Below are positions 43,655-52,894 of a DNA stretch of 64,000 nucleotides, piece after piece. The notes beneath the pieces were generated by a model, which searched no databases, was not told where the DNA came from, and saw only the letters and a list, made by a program, of their open reading frames with translations. The first letter of the stretch is position 1; the number at the start of each line of letters is the position of its first letter. This DNA comes from Acetobacter fallax (GTDB taxonomy: Bacteria; Pseudomonadota; Alphaproteobacteria; Acetobacterales; Acetobacteraceae). The position numbers and the translations under genes were made by a program. The DNA lies in contig NZ_WOSX01000007.1 of the NCBI RefSeq assembly GCF_011516735.1, positions 62,001-126,000 on the forward strand, read 5' to 3'.

Positions 43655-44349
43655 AGGCTTTCCGGGAGACGGAATTCCGTCTTCCGTTCGCTATAGCGGT
43701 CCACGAGGTAGTCGGCCCGGTCGCGCAGCAGCCATGTGAACTTCATCAGTTCCTCCATGACATCTACCATCCGGTCATAGAGGGGGGACGGCTTCATGCG
43801 GTCATCGTCACCGAACTGCGTATAGGCCATTGGCACGCTGGACTGGTTGGGGATGGTGAACATCCGCATCCATCGGCCCAGAACCCGCAGGGCATTGACG
43901 GAATTGAAGCTTTGCGATCCGCCTGAGACCTGCATGACCGCCAGCGTGCGGCCCTGCGTCGGACGGATCGAGCCTTCGGACAATGGCAACCAGTCGATCT
44001 GGTTTTTGAACACAGCGGTTATGTTGCCGTGCCGTTCGGGGCTGCACCAGACCTGGCCTTCCGACCAGATCGACAGTTCCCGCAGTTCCTGCACTTTCGG
44101 ATGCGTGGCAGGCACGGAATCCGCTATCGGCAGGCCGGTCGGGTCGAACACCCGTGTCTCGGCCCCCAGCACCTTCAGGATGCGTTCCGCCTCAAGCACC
44201 AGCAACCGACTGAAGGATCGGGGACGCAAAGAGCCGTAGAGCAGCAGGATACGCGGCGGATGGTCCACACGCGGTTGCGGTTCGAGCCGCGCGAGATCGA
44301 CCCGTTCAAGATATTCGGGGTGCAGGGCTGGCAGGTCAGGAGCGGTCAT
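43651..44349 (-). CDS. arsH: ArsH NADPH-dependent FMN reductase/organoarsenical oxidase
   Basis: The 232-residue product matches ArsH, a flavodoxin-fold enzyme that oxidises trivalent organoarsenicals. The phosphate-binding loop reads [11 protein letters not shown] near residue 38, and [11 protein letters not shown] and G-G-S-Q-S-F are also conserved. Length is normal. It lies between arsB and arsO in the leftward operon, 21 bp after arsB. Confidence 0.93.
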   Translation of the reverse strand: MTAPDLPALHPEYLERVDLARLEPQPRVDHPPRILLLYGSLRPRSFSRLLVLEAERILKVLGAETRVFDPTGLPIADSVPATHPKVQELRELSIWSEGQVWCSPERHGNITAVFKNQIDWLPLSEGSIRPTQGRTLAVMQVSGGSQSFNSVNALRVLGRWMRMFTIPNQSSVPMAYTQFGDDDRMKPSPLYDRMVDVMEELMKFTWLLRDRADYLVDRYSERKTEFRLPESL

Positions 44350-44370
44350 ATATATCGGTCCTTTCTTGTA

Positions 44371-45666
44371 TTACGGGTGGCTGATCAGGGGCAGCCACAG
44401 GGCCAGCGCCGCGAGTGTTGCCAGCAGGACGGGCGGCGTAATCGCCAGTCCAACTTTCATATACTGCCCCCATGTGACCCGATGGTTCTTGGATGCCAGC
44501 ACATGCAGCCACAGCAGTGTTGCGAGACTACCAATCGGCGTGAATTTTGGCCCGAGGTCGCAGCCGATGACGTTGGCATAGATCATCAGGTCGCGTGTCA
44601 GCGGCGTGATGTCGTGAGCCTGCTGGATCGCCAGCGCCCCGACCAGCACACTCGGCATATTGTTCATGATGGACGACAGAACAGCCGCCAGAAAGCCGGT
44701 GCCGATGGTGGCCGTGAACGTCCCTTGATGACCGAGCCAGACCAGTGCGGTCGCAAGGTAGTCAGTCAGCCCGGCATTGCGCAGCCCGTAGACCACCAGA
44801 TACATGCCCAGGGAGAAGATCACGATCTGCCACGGGGCACCCCGCAGCACCTTGCGAACAGGGATCACCCGGCCATACCCGGCGACGAGCAACAGGGTTC
44901 CGGCGGCCAGGCAGGCTACGACACAGACCGGGATATGAAACGGCGCGGTCAGGAAATAGGCCGCCAGTACGAGGGCCAGTAGCGGAAATGCCGCCCGGAA
45001 CACATGGGGGTCACGAATGGCCGTGGCAGGTGCGGGCAGTTCGGCGACGGGATAGGTCGCAGGCACCTGCCGCCGGTACCACAGCCACAAGACGGCCAGC
45101 GTTGCACCAAGTGCTACCAGATCGACAGGGACCATGATCGCGGCATAGCGATCGAACGCAATGCCAAAGAAATTGGCGCTGACGATGTTCACCAGGTTGG
45201 AGATGACGAGCGGCAGGCTGGTGGTATCCGCGACGAAGCCAGTGGCGATAATAAAGGCCAGCGCCGCAGCAGGACTGAGGCGAAGCTGCGTGAGGATGGC
45301 GATGACGATGGGCGTCAGCAGCAGGGCCGCGCCGTCATTGGCGAACACAGCCGCAATGGCCGCTCCCAGCACCACGATCAGCGGGAACAGCGTACGGCCT
45401 CGCCCTTTGCCCCAGCGCACGACGTGCAGGGCGGCCCAATGGAAGAATCCGGCCTCATCCAGCAACAGCGAGATGACGATCAGCGCGATGAAGGTGAAGG
45501 TCGCGTCCCAGACGATGTGCCACACGACAGGAATGTCGTGCCAGTGGATCACACCAGCCGCCAGGGCCACGGCGGCACCTGCCATTGCGCTCCAGCCGAT
45601 GCCCAGCCCCCGAGGCTGCCAGATGACAAAAACGAGCGTGACAACGAAAATCAGAAGCGCCAGCAT
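44371..45666 (-). CDS. arsB: ArsB arsenite efflux permease
   Basis: The 431-residue inner-membrane protein has the ArsB/NhaD-type permease layout of about 12 helices, with [13 protein letters not shown] near residue 108 and S-S-I-M-N-N-M-P-S near 330, conserved in ArsB. It exports arsenite (or antimonite) using the proton gradient. Its start overlaps the arsC stop by 1 bp. Confidence 0.94.
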   Translation of the reverse strand: MLALLIFVVTLVFVIWQPRGLGIGWSAMAGAAVALAAGVIHWHDIPVVWHIVWDATFTFIALIVISLLLDEAGFFHWAALHVVRWGKGRGRTLFPLIVVLGAAIAAVFANDGAALLLTPIVIAILTQLRLSPAAALAFIIATGFVADTTSLPLVISNLVNIVSANFFGIAFDRYAAIMVPVDLVALGATLAVLWLWYRRQVPATYPVAELPAPATAIRDPHVFRAAFPLLALVLAAYFLTAPFHIPVCVVACLAAGTLLLVAGYGRVIPVRKVLRGAPWQIVIFSLGMYLVVYGLRNAGLTDYLATALVWLGHQGTFTATIGTGFLAAVLSSIMNNMPSVLVGALAIQQAHDITPLTRDLMIYANVIGCDLGPKFTPIGSLATLLWLHVLASKNHRVTWGQYMKVGLAITPPVLLATLAALALWLPLISHP

Positions 45667-46583
45667 CAGACGATCCGCTTGCCGGATTCATCGACGATCT
45701 TCTCGCCGTCTTCTTTGACGAAAGCGCCTCGCTGCGGGTTGGGCAGGATGTCCAGAACTGCCTCGGACGGACGGCAGAGTGCCGCACCCAGCGGGGTGAC
45801 GACGATGGGCCGGTTGATCAGGATTGGATGCGCCATCATGGCGTCGATTAGGTCGTCATCGCTCAGGGCCGGATTATCGAGGCCAAGCTCATCATAGGGC
45901 GTGCCCTTGCGCCGCAGGAGATCGCGAACCGAGATCCCCATGCGCGTGATCAGACTGACCAGTTCGGCGCGCGATGGCGGTGTTTTGAGATATTCGATGA
46001 TGGTTGGCTCGATCCCCGCATTTCGGATCAGGGCAAGCGTATTGCGCGATGTGCCGCAATTCGGGTTATGATAGATTGTGACGCCAGTTGGCTCGGTGCC
46101 AATGTCGCGCAATTTCGTCACCAAACTGGCAGTCTCAAGCTTGGCCAGCGGCAATGCGACAAGCAGGGAAATACGATTCTTCAGACCCTTGAACGCCGAG
46201 ACGAACGCTCGCTCCCGGTCGGCATCGGTTCCCGAAACATTACTCGGATCGGGAATGCCCCAATGGGCCGTGATGGGTTTCCCCGGCCATACCGGACAGA
46301 CTTCTCCAGCAGCGTCATCGCAGACGGTAAAAACGAAATCCATAACGGGAGCGTTCGCAACAGCAAACTCATCCCAGGGCTTGGAACGCAGTCCCTCGGT
46401 CGGGTAGTCGAAGCTCGCCAGCACTTTCAAGGCGAGAGGATTGACCTGCCCCTTGGGATGGCTACCGGCGGAGAAGACCCTGAAATGGCCAGCACCATCC
46501 TTGCGAAGGATGCTCTCGGCCAAAATCGAACGTGCGGAATTACCCGTACACAGAAACAACACATTGAAGACGCGATCGGTCAT
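45666..46583 (-). CDS. arsC: Fused arsenate reductase: LMW-phosphatase-type plus glutaredoxin-type ArsC
   Basis: This 305-residue protein joins two unrelated arsenate reductases. Residues about 5-145 are the low-molecular-weight phosphatase type (P-loop C-T-G-N-S-A-R-S from Cys12, and later D-D-A-A-G-E-V-C-P). Residues about 170-305 are the glutaredoxin-linked type ([10 protein letters not shown], catalytic Cys176). Each normally stands alone. A GTG at 46595 overlapping the arsR stop is an alternative start. It reduces arsenate to arsenite for export by ArsB. Confidence 0.88.
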   Translation of the reverse strand: MTDRVFNVLFLCTGNSARSILAESILRKDGAGHFRVFSAGSHPKGQVNPLALKVLASFDYPTEGLRSKPWDEFAVANAPVMDFVFTVCDDAAGEVCPVWPGKPITAHWGIPDPSNVSGTDADRERAFVSAFKGLKNRISLLVALPLAKLETASLVTKLRDIGTEPTGVTIYHNPNCGTSRNTLALIRNAGIEPTIIEYLKTPPSRAELVSLITRMGISVRDLLRRKGTPYDELGLDNPALSDDDLIDAMMAHPILINRPIVVTPLGAALCRPSEAVLDILPNPQRGAFVKEDGEKIVDESGKRIV

Positions 46584-46591
46584 TGGGGGGT

Positions 46592-46933
46592 TCACTCGGA
46601 TGGGCAGCAGGACGACAGTTCTGCAACCAGTGGCTCACAAAGTTCAGGGCTTTGCCCGCAGCAGTCCTTGACGAGAAACAGCATCAGTTCCCGCAGGCGC
46701 GGTAGGCAGGCACGATAGACAATCACACGGCTATGGCGCTGCGAGGTCAGCAGGCCGGCACGGGTCAGAGTGGCGAGGTGGGCCGAGATCGTGTTCTGCG
46801 GGACATCGAGATGCCGCGCGACGTCTCCGGCCGGCAGCCCGTTCGGTTCATGGCGCACCAGCAGGCGGAATATCTCCAACCGCGTGGATTGCGACAGTGC
46901 GCTCAGGGCCAACAGGGTCGATTCGGTATCCAT
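46592..46933 (-). CDS. arsR: ArsR family arsenite-responsive repressor
   Basis: The 113-residue winged-helix repressor has recognition helix Q-N-T-I-S-A-H-L-A-T-L near residue 46. Its metal site appears to be the C-terminal Cys91, Cys92 and Cys99, similar in placement to the ArsR subgroup that senses As(III) with C-terminal cysteines instead of helix-3 cysteines. More Cys follow at the end (S-S-C-C). It leads the leftward ars operon and is probably autoregulated at the dyad covering its start. Confidence 0.93.
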   Translation of the reverse strand: MDTESTLLALSALSQSTRLEIFRLLVRHEPNGLPAGDVARHLDVPQNTISAHLATLTRAGLLTSQRHSRVIVYRACLPRLRELMLFLVKDCCGQSPELCEPLVAELSSCCPSE

Positions 46934-46955
46934 ATATCCTTACTCGTGGATATAT
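46932..46955. promoter_or_regulatory. ArsR operator
   Basis: ATATATCC and GGATATAT form a perfect 8-bp inverted repeat with an 8-bp spacer directly upstream of, and touching, the arsR start codon. A TTGACA -35-like box (leftward) lies 8 bp upstream at 46963-46968, so the dyad covers the expected -10 region. Confidence 0.7.
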
Positions 46956-47175
46956 AGAATATTGTCAATTCCCTTTCGCCCGATGGGCCGTTCCTGTCGC
47001 CGGATTGTGCAGTGTCATTGCCGATTTCCGATTGGCTGCTTTCCCGACATATTGGCCGTGTCGGTCGTTCATCATTCTCTATATCCACTGACGAACCGAG
47101 CGTCGGCAACTTCCTTTCCCTCGGCGGGTCTATCTTCAATCCAGGGGAATTTAACTGTCCTTATCGCCACGACGA

Positions 47176-48915
47176 CTATAGCCCGAGCCCCCGGTTCCGG
47201 GTGAAGCTCCAGTCGATCCCGCCATCGTCGCGTGCGACGCCGGAGACGTGCTGGCCCCGCTGCTTCTCCAGCGACGGCGTCCATGGCACGAGCTGGAACT
47301 GGAGGCCGTCATCGATCATCGCATAGCGGCCGGAGGCCAGGGCCATGCGTTGCCGATACGTGCCGGTGACATACTCGCCCGATGCCGACTGACTGAACGT
47401 CCGGCCCGTCTCAGCGGCGAGCCGCTCTCCCACTTCGTGAAGCTCGCGGTCCCTGAGTTTCCCGATCAGGTTGCGCGCCAGGATCACCCCCTGCGTCCGG
47501 CGTTCGGCAAGACCCTGCTCAATCAGTTGCTCGGTCCGCCGCTCCATCGCCTCATGCACTTCGGCACCGAACCCCGCCTGCCCCAATGCAACAGGGTCGC
47601 GCGCCACTGCCTGCCGGTCGAGCCAGGTAGCCCCGCGCGCCGTCACCTGATCCTCGATCGACAGGTCGGAACGGACGGCCAGCGCCACGCGACGCTGCCC
47701 CTTCCTGTCATCGAAGGCGCGAAGCTCCACGACCGACCCCATGCTGCCATCACCGGTCGCGTCGAGATCGGGAAAACGGATATGATGCGTGCGGCCATCC
47801 ACGCCGTCGATGACGGCGTAGGCCGTGCCTTTCAGCTCGTCGTCCAGCCCCCGATCGACCAGCCTGCCGACGACAGGAACGTCGAGGCTTTCACCCGCCA
47901 GGACGTAGCTCGATGTGCTCCGCTCGATCCCGCGCTCCGTCAGCGAGCGGTGGATACGCTTGATGATGTCGCCGCGCTCCCCGAACTCGCGGAGCGTCGC
48001 CTCGGCGGATTCATCCAGCATCCATTGTCCCTGACCGACCTGATGGGCGAGACCGAGCCCCTCCAGGTGGCGCAGGCGCCCGACCTTCAGGGCCTCGAAC
48101 GGATCAGGCTGCCGATCCGGCGCTGGCGCCATGTCGATGATGCCGTTGCGGCCCGCATCGCGGGCGAGTTGCCGGTCGAGCTGGGTCCAGTGCTCGGCGC
48201 CGACCTGGCGTTCGAGGGCACGATGGATTTCGACGTCATTGCGTAGCCCGAGTTCCTGCGTCACCAGATCCTGGGCACGGGCGCGCAGGCCCTCCCGGAT
48301 ATAATCGCGGGAGATCACGAGGTCGCTGCCATCCTCGGCTACGCCCCGCACGAGGATGTGGACATGGGGATGCTGGGTGTTCCAGTGATCCACCCCCACC
48401 CAGTCCAGCTTCGTGCCGAGGTCTTTTTCCATCTGCCCGACCAGTTCGCGGGCATAGCCCTTGAGGTCGGCCATGTCGGGCGCGTCCTCGGGTGAGATGA
48501 TGAAACGGAAATGGTGGCGATCATCCTCGCAGCGCTCGGCGAACGCCTTCGGGTCGGCATCGTCGATGCCAGGACCGAAGAGCCGCGCCTTCTCGCCGTC
48601 CTTCGTCACCCCTTCCCGGCGCAGGTAACGCAGATGGGCGGCGAGCGGCGCCTTGCGCCCGCTGTGGCGCACGACACGGGCCTTGACGGTCACGCGGCGG
48701 ACACGGCTGGTCAGCAGACGATTGGCCCTGGCTGCTGCGACGCGGCCACGCCCGAAGGACGAGCGGGAACCGCCGCCGCTGCGGCCCGATCGGAAGCCAC
48801 CGCCTCCGGCACGCTGGGCCGAGGCGAGGGCCTGGGCGACGAAGGGCTTGAGCCGCTGGGCGCGGGGCGAGCGGATGCGGCCCAGACGGGGCTGGAAATC
48901 ATTCTCGCGGGCCAT
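47176..48915 (-). CDS. Relaxase (VirD2-like, DUF3363)
   Basis: This 579-residue protein nicks the transfer origin and pilots the strand. After a basic Arg/Gly/Ser-rich N-terminus (to about residue 70), the nuclease domain has H-H-F-R-F-I-I-S-P-E-D near residue 137 and D-H-W-N-T-Q-H-P-H-V-H near 175-185, the three-His metal site. The C-terminal half is the DUF3363 region. The ATG at 48915 is chosen because upstream codons are intergenic in character. The cargo (ars end) lies immediately downstream. Confidence 0.93.
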   Translation of the reverse strand: MARENDFQPRLGRIRSPRAQRLKPFVAQALASAQRAGGGGFRSGRSGGGSRSSFGRGRVAAARANRLLTSRVRRVTVKARVVRHSGRKAPLAAHLRYLRREGVTKDGEKARLFGPGIDDADPKAFAERCEDDRHHFRFIISPEDAPDMADLKGYARELVGQMEKDLGTKLDWVGVDHWNTQHPHVHILVRGVAEDGSDLVISRDYIREGLRARAQDLVTQELGLRNDVEIHRALERQVGAEHWTQLDRQLARDAGRNGIIDMAPAPDRQPDPFEALKVGRLRHLEGLGLAHQVGQGQWMLDESAEATLREFGERGDIIKRIHRSLTERGIERSTSSYVLAGESLDVPVVGRLVDRGLDDELKGTAYAVIDGVDGRTHHIRFPDLDATGDGSMGSVVELRAFDDRKGQRRVALAVRSDLSIEDQVTARGATWLDRQAVARDPVALGQAGFGAEVHEAMERRTEQLIEQGLAERRTQGVILARNLIGKLRDRELHEVGERLAAETGRTFSQSASGEYVTGTYRQRMALASGRYAMIDDGLQFQLVPWTPSLEKQRGQHVSGVARDDGGIDWSFTRNRGLGL

Positions 48916-49209
48916 TGGCGCCCCCAATGTGCGAAAAAGACAGGTGCAACAAGGAAAAGTAGGGTCGGCAAACATTGGCGGAGAGGGAGAAACATTGTGT
49001 AGGAAAGGAAAAAACGCTGGAAAACCAACACCCCAACCGAGGCGCAATGTGCGCCCTTTTATCTCGCCTCTCCTTTGCCCAGACCCAGTGCGGTCCCTGA
49101 TCCCTGCTACGATCCGTCATGAGAAACGCTGGACCACGCCGGACCACGATTATGCGCTGACCTGCGACCGGCTGCGAATGGGCGGTAAGGAGAGGCGGAT
49201 TCGGCATGG
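48916..49209. other. Candidate origin of transfer (oriT) region
   Basis: This 294-bp gap upstream of the relaxase has no gene but several repeats: AAACATTG twice exactly 20 bp apart (48970 and 48990), CAATGTGCG twice exactly 120 bp apart (48925 and 49045), and the palindrome GGCGCA-ATG-TGCGCC (49041-49055) followed by CTTTT. Position beside the relaxase and repeat content fit oriT. No exact RP4-type nic sequence was found. Confidence 0.5.
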
Positions 49210-49881
49210 TCATGGTGCCGACTCCCTGTCAGAAACCGTCACGAACAGGCCAGCGGAGTGCGGTGCAATAGGCAACAGATCGCGTGCGGTGATGTTGGCA
49301 GACGCATCGTTCGCGCGTGCGAAAAAGATCGGCGCGCGTCTCCAGGCCAGGGGATCGGGACGCGCCGCCGGAAGCGGTATTGCGTCACCGTTCTGGCCGA
49401 GAAGAGGCAGAAGACCGGCGACATAGGCGAGGGTTTCGGGCGGCAGCGGACGTTGCCGATCGCGGAAGTCCTCGTAGCGTCCCGGTCCGGCATTATAGGC
49501 TGCGAGAAACCCCGGTGATCCGTAGCGATCGTGCATCTCGCGCAGATACGCGGCACCCGCGAGAATGTTGTCATGCACATCGAATGGATCACTTCCCAGC
49601 CCATAGCGGACACGCAGGTCGGCCCAGGTCGCGGGCATGATCTGCATGAGGCCGAGCGCGCCTTTCGACGAAATCGCACTGGTATCACCGCCGCTTTCAG
49701 CACGCATCACCGCCCGTATCCAGGTGGTAGGAACGTCGAAACGGCGGACTGCCTCAGCGATTTGGGCAGCAAAAGAATCGGTGTCGGCGAGTGTCGAAAC
49801 CGACGCCGCCCGTGTCTGGTCGGCAGCAGCTAATACGCCGATCGCGGTGATGCCGACAGCGAGGAAGAACGCGGGTCGCAT
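49210..49881 (-). CDS. Lytic transglycosylase, VirB1-like
   Basis: The 223-residue product has a signal peptide (cleavage near T-R-A-A) and a transglycosylase domain with catalytic Glu62 in M-R-A-E-S-G-G, followed by G-A-L-G-L-M-Q-I-M-P and A-Y-N-A-G-P-G-R-Y. It opens the peptidoglycan for the mating channel. GAGGAG precedes the ATG. It follows the DUF736 gene by 4 bp. Confidence 0.93.
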   Translation of the reverse strand: MRPAFFLAVGITAIGVLAAADQTRAASVSTLADTDSFAAQIAEAVRRFDVPTTWIRAVMRAESGGDTSAISSKGALGLMQIMPATWADLRVRYGLGSDPFDVHDNILAGAAYLREMHDRYGSPGFLAAYNAGPGRYEDFRDRQRPLPPETLAYVAGLLPLLGQNGDAIPLPAARPDPLAWRRAPIFFARANDASANITARDLLPIAPHSAGLFVTVSDRESAP

Positions 49882-49885
49882 CGTC

Positions 49886-50224
49886 TCAATCTCCTCTTTC
49901 GGCGCGCTTTGACGGGCGCGTCCAGTTCAGCACCCAGACCGCGCGGTCGTCGGCGGTGCGGAAGAGATTGGCCCGGATGGGCTGCGTGAAGGCGGGATCG
50001 TCGAGTGCTACGGCGACGTATTCACCGGCCCTCTCGCCGGTGCGTTTCCAGCCTGCGCCGACCTCCGGACCGTCGGCATCGGTGAGATGGATGCGATAAT
50101 CCGGTGCATGTTCGGCGTCGGAAAAATCGGCCGGAATGAGGATAAGATCCTGCGTCACGGTAAGGGTGCGAATACGCCCGGCAAAGCCGGTTTTGGTGCG
50201 GGTGAAAAGACCGATCTGTGCCAT
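49886..50224 (-). CDS. DUF736 family protein (copy 1)
   Basis: This is a 112-residue protein starting MAQIGLFTRTKTGFAGRIRT, with beta-rich core and the family end pattern L-F-R-T-A-D-D-R-A-V-W-V-L-N-W-T-R-P. DUF736 proteins are conserved in conjugative elements of alphaproteobacteria; their function is unknown. A second copy is at 56.7 kb. It follows traF by 1 bp. Confidence 0.9.
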   Translation of the reverse strand: MAQIGLFTRTKTGFAGRIRTLTVTQDLILIPADFSDAEHAPDYRIHLTDADGPEVGAGWKRTGERAGEYVAVALDDPAFTQPIRANLFRTADDRAVWVLNWTRPSKRAERGD

Positions 50225-50225
50225 C

Positions 50226-50783
50226 TTAGTGTCCTTTCGCGGATGGATTGGAGGATAAGGCGACGGCCTGGCCGCTCCCGGATGGAAGCCAGACCGGAGT
50301 GGCTCGGCCGATGACGGTGGAGAGGGGCAGCGCGCCAAAATATCGGCCATCGAGACTGCGTGGCTCGGCCGGATTCATGACGAAGACCTGGCCGGGATCG
50401 AGGTGTTGGCAACCCCGCCAGACGGGCAGCGGGCGACCACGATGATCGACGGATCGCGCGTCGCCAGCGAATTTTCCGTCGATGGTGATGCGTTGTCCGG
50501 TACGGCACACGAACTGCCCTGCGATGGCCGCTACAGGTTTGAGCAGGGGCACACCGAGAGGGAGGTAGCCGCGCGTCGCCAGCAGCATCGCCTCGCGCTC
50601 GGGCAGACGGACAGCGGCCAGATCGCCGACATGCGGCGCAGGGTCCGTGTGCAGCCGATAAAGCCCGACGGGCACGCTCGCCGTTTCGTTCCAGATCAGC
50701 CGGGGCATAGGATGCAGGGCCAGCGAAACGCCCACACCGAGCACCGCGAAATAGGTGGCGAAGAACCAGCCACGCCGGGTCAT
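50226..50783 (-). CDS. traF: TraF conjugal transfer peptidase (S26 family)
   Basis: The 185-residue product has one N-terminal membrane helix (residues about 7-23), then A-S-V-P-V-G-L-Y with the predicted catalytic Ser36 and L-L-K-P-V-A with general base Lys82, matching S26 signal peptidases. TraF-type enzymes process and cyclise the TrbC pilin. It overlaps DUF2840 upstream by 4 bp. Confidence 0.92.
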   Translation of the reverse strand: MTRRGWFFATYFAVLGVGVSLALHPMPRLIWNETASVPVGLYRLHTDPAPHVGDLAAVRLPEREAMLLATRGYLPLGVPLLKPVAAIAGQFVCRTGQRITIDGKFAGDARSVDHRGRPLPVWRGCQHLDPGQVFVMNPAEPRSLDGRYFGALPLSTVIGRATPVWLPSGSGQAVALSSNPSAKGH

Positions 50784-51280
50784 GACGTCACCTGCCGCCG
50801 CTTGAGCCAGGCTGCGTGCTGCTCGCGCGTGTAGCTGCGGGGCTCATGTCCGGCAGTGATGCGATGGTGGAGATGCCGCCAGTAATCGGGCGCGGCATCC
50901 GCCGGGTCGATGCCCAGCGCGTCAACAGCGTCGATCGCCCGAAGCACGCGCTCGACCCTCGGCCAGCTATCGACACGCAGGAGGATTTCGCCACCGGGAC
51001 GCACAAATGGCAGAGTCTGGAATGGACTTCCTGCTTCCACCGCCCGCACGATGTCCACGCGGGAGACCGTGGCTCCCAGATCGTTCGACGCCCAGCGGAC
51101 GAAGGCGAAGATGCTGCCCGGCGCGAAACTGGAAATGCGGCGGCGACCATCAAGGATCTGTTCGTCAACGCGGTGGCCGAAGCGCAACCAGTGCTCGATA
51201 CGCTTCTCGATCCAGGTCAGTTCGACATGGGTCAGCGACGCCGCGCGGCGATGCGGCGGCGTAGAAAATCGTCCGTTCAT
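50780..51280 (-). CDS. DUF2840 family protein
   Basis: The 166-residue product contains the DUF2840 core: V-E-L-T-W-I-E-K-R-I-E-H-W-L-R-F-G near residue 18, P-G-x-I-F-A-F-V-R-W near 54 and a C-terminal P-R-S-Y-T-R-E-Q-H-A-A-W. It is conserved between the methylase/partition genes and traF in this type of element. Function is not known. It overlaps both neighbours by 4 bp. Confidence 0.88.
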   Translation of the reverse strand: MNGRFSTPPHRRAASLTHVELTWIEKRIEHWLRFGHRVDEQILDGRRRISSFAPGSIFAFVRWASNDLGATVSRVDIVRAVEAGSPFQTLPFVRPGGEILLRVDSWPRVERVLRAIDAVDALGIDPADAAPDYWRHLHHRITAGHEPRSYTREQHAAWLKRRQVTS

Positions 51281-51519
51281 GGCACGTCTCCGGGATTGTC
51301 AGGGAACTCACGGGCGAGCAGCGCGCGCAGCATGTCGGCGACGGTCATGCCGCGCTGGAACGCCGCGACCTTGATGCGGGCGCGCAGCGCCGGCGTGACG
51401 TCGATGGTCAGCCGGGCGGTGAAGTGGTTGGCAGCCGCAGGCTTGTCCGGCGCCTTGACCCAGCGTTCCGGGTCGGCGGGGCGCGACGCGAAGCCGGGTA
51501 GCGTGCGACGCTCTGTCAT
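51277..51519 (-). CDS. Small ribbon-helix-helix-like protein
   Basis: The 80-residue product has a disordered N-terminus and a C-terminal R-L-T-I-D-V-T-P-A-L-R-A-R-I-K-V-A-A segment that fits a beta strand and helix of a ribbon-helix-helix DNA-binding fold, then G-M-T-V-A-D-M-L-R-A-L-L. Next to parA and repA, a ParG-like partition or regulatory role is plausible. It overlaps its neighbours by 4 bp. Confidence 0.72.
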   Translation of the reverse strand: MTERRTLPGFASRPADPERWVKAPDKPAAANHFTARLTIDVTPALRARIKVAAFQRGMTVADMLRALLAREFPDNPGDVP

Positions 51520-52259
51520 GGCGATATTCCCTCGCCGAGCGGCAGCACGGACGCGATACGGTCGCGCGCTTTCTGCGCCATGACAGGATCGATCTCGCAG
51601 CCGACATAGCGCCGACCGGCGAGCCGACAGGCGACGCCAGCAGCCCCCGAGCCGGCGAACCAGTCGCCCACCAGGCCACCCGGTGGGCAGCTCGTGCGGA
51701 TCAGGATCTCCAGCAACGCCACCGGCTTCTCGGTCGGGTGGATGGCCCGGCCATGCGTATTACGGACCGGAATCACGGAGCGCATCAGGCGCGGGCCACC
51801 GTCCTCGCTGACGTAACGACCGGCATCGATCCGACCCATGTGGGGCGGCCGGTGTTTCCGTCGTACCGTGCGTGCCCGTGCGTCGGACGTGGTCGGAACC
51901 ACGTTGTAGACGGCGCGCCAGGGCGTATCGTCGCGATAGAACTGGACGATCAGTTCATGCACGCGCCGGAACCGATCGGCATGGAAGCTGGAACCGTTCT
52001 GCTTCTCCCAGACCAGTTCCTGGGCATATTTCCAGCCCGCATTCCGAAATGCCGCGTTGGATGCAAGGAAACTCCGCAGGGAGCCGAAAACCCAGAGCGA
52101 GCCGCTGGGTTTCAGGGCAGCGAGCGCCTTGCCGGGCCAATCCGCTATGCGCCGGTCCCATGCGAGCGACGTATCGCCATAGGGGGGATCGACCAGGATC
52201 ATGTCGTAGGGGCCGTGCCAGGGCATCAGGAGCGCGCTGTCGCCGGTCAGCAGGGTCAT
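51516..52259 (-). CDS. DNA (adenine/cytosine-N4) methyltransferase
   Basis: The 247-residue product has the catalytic D-P-P-Y-G at residues 25-29 and the AdoMet-binding D-W-F-A-G-S-G-A-A-G near 205. The order catalytic motif before AdoMet motif is the beta class. H-P-T-E-K-P-V-A is also conserved. No restriction gene is adjacent, so it is an orphan methylase, perhaps for protection during transfer or for regulation. It overlaps parA by 4 bp. Confidence 0.9.
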   Translation of the reverse strand: MTLLTGDSALLMPWHGPYDMILVDPPYGDTSLAWDRRIADWPGKALAALKPSGSLWVFGSLRSFLASNAAFRNAGWKYAQELVWEKQNGSSFHADRFRRVHELIVQFYRDDTPWRAVYNVVPTTSDARARTVRRKHRPPHMGRIDAGRYVSEDGGPRLMRSVIPVRNTHGRAIHPTEKPVALLEILIRTSCPPGGLVGDWFAGSGAAGVACRLAGRRYVGCEIDPVMAQKARDRIASVLPLGEGISP

Positions 52260-52894
52260 GACACCAGCCCCCCAATCTCGGCTGTCAGTGCGGCGATTTC
52301 GCGGGCGGCAATCCCCTGCGGGCGCAAGTCGCAGACCAAGCGGCCGGTGCGCGCCATGTCGGCGAACGCGACCCGCTGGCCGATCCGCGCTGCCAGCGCC
52401 GCCGGCTCATGCCCCACCAGCGCCAGCCGGGTTTCGCGGGCGATCACCGTGCGCGCGGCGCAGCGGTTCAGCACGAAACGGGCCAGCAGACCGGGACGGA
52501 AGAGCCGCGCTTCCGCCAGCAGCCGCAGCATTTCGGCCGAGGCCCAGCCGTCGAACGGCGAAGGCTGCACCGGGATCAGCACCAGATCGGCCGCCAGCAG
52601 GGCGGAGCGCAGCAGCGCCGCCACCCGAGGCGGACCGTCGATGACGACGTGATCCACCCCCTGAGCCAGTTCCGGCGCCTCGTGATGCAGCGTGTCGCGC
52701 GCCAGGCCGATCACGCCGAACAGGCGGGGCAGTCCCTCCCGTGCGCGCTGCGCCGACCAGTCCAGCGCCGAGCCCTGCGGGTCGGCATCGATGACCGTCA
52801 CGCGCCGGCCTTCCCGAGCCCATTGGCCCGCGAGATGCAGCGCCAGCGTCGTCTTGCCGACGCCGCCCTTCTGGTTGAGGAGGGCCACGATCAT
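52256..52894 (-). CDS. parA: ParA family partition ATPase
   Basis: The 212-residue product has the deviant Walker A K-G-G-V-G-K-T-T at residues 9-16, D-A-D-P-Q-G near 38 and V-I-D-G-P-P near 75, typical of small ParA (type Ib) proteins. It segregates the element's DNA together with a small DNA-binding partner, perhaps the ribbon-helix-helix protein two genes downstream. It overlaps repA and the methylase by 4 bp. Confidence 0.94.
   Translation of the reverse strand: MIVALLNQKGGVGKTTLALHLAGQWAREGRRVTVIDADPQGSALDWSAQRAREGLPRLFGVIGLARDTLHHEAPELAQGVDHVVIDGPPRVAALLRSALLAADLVLIPVQPSPFDGWASAEMLRLLAEARLFRPGLLARFVLNRCAARTVIARETRLALVGHEPAALAARIGQRVAFADMARTGRLVCDLRPQGIAAREIAALTAEIGGLVS

Noticed and set aside
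49100-49107. ATCCCTGC as a possible relaxase nick site
   Set aside because: It resembles the RP4-type nick sequence but has one extra C, so it is not a match; the oriT call rests on the repeats instead.
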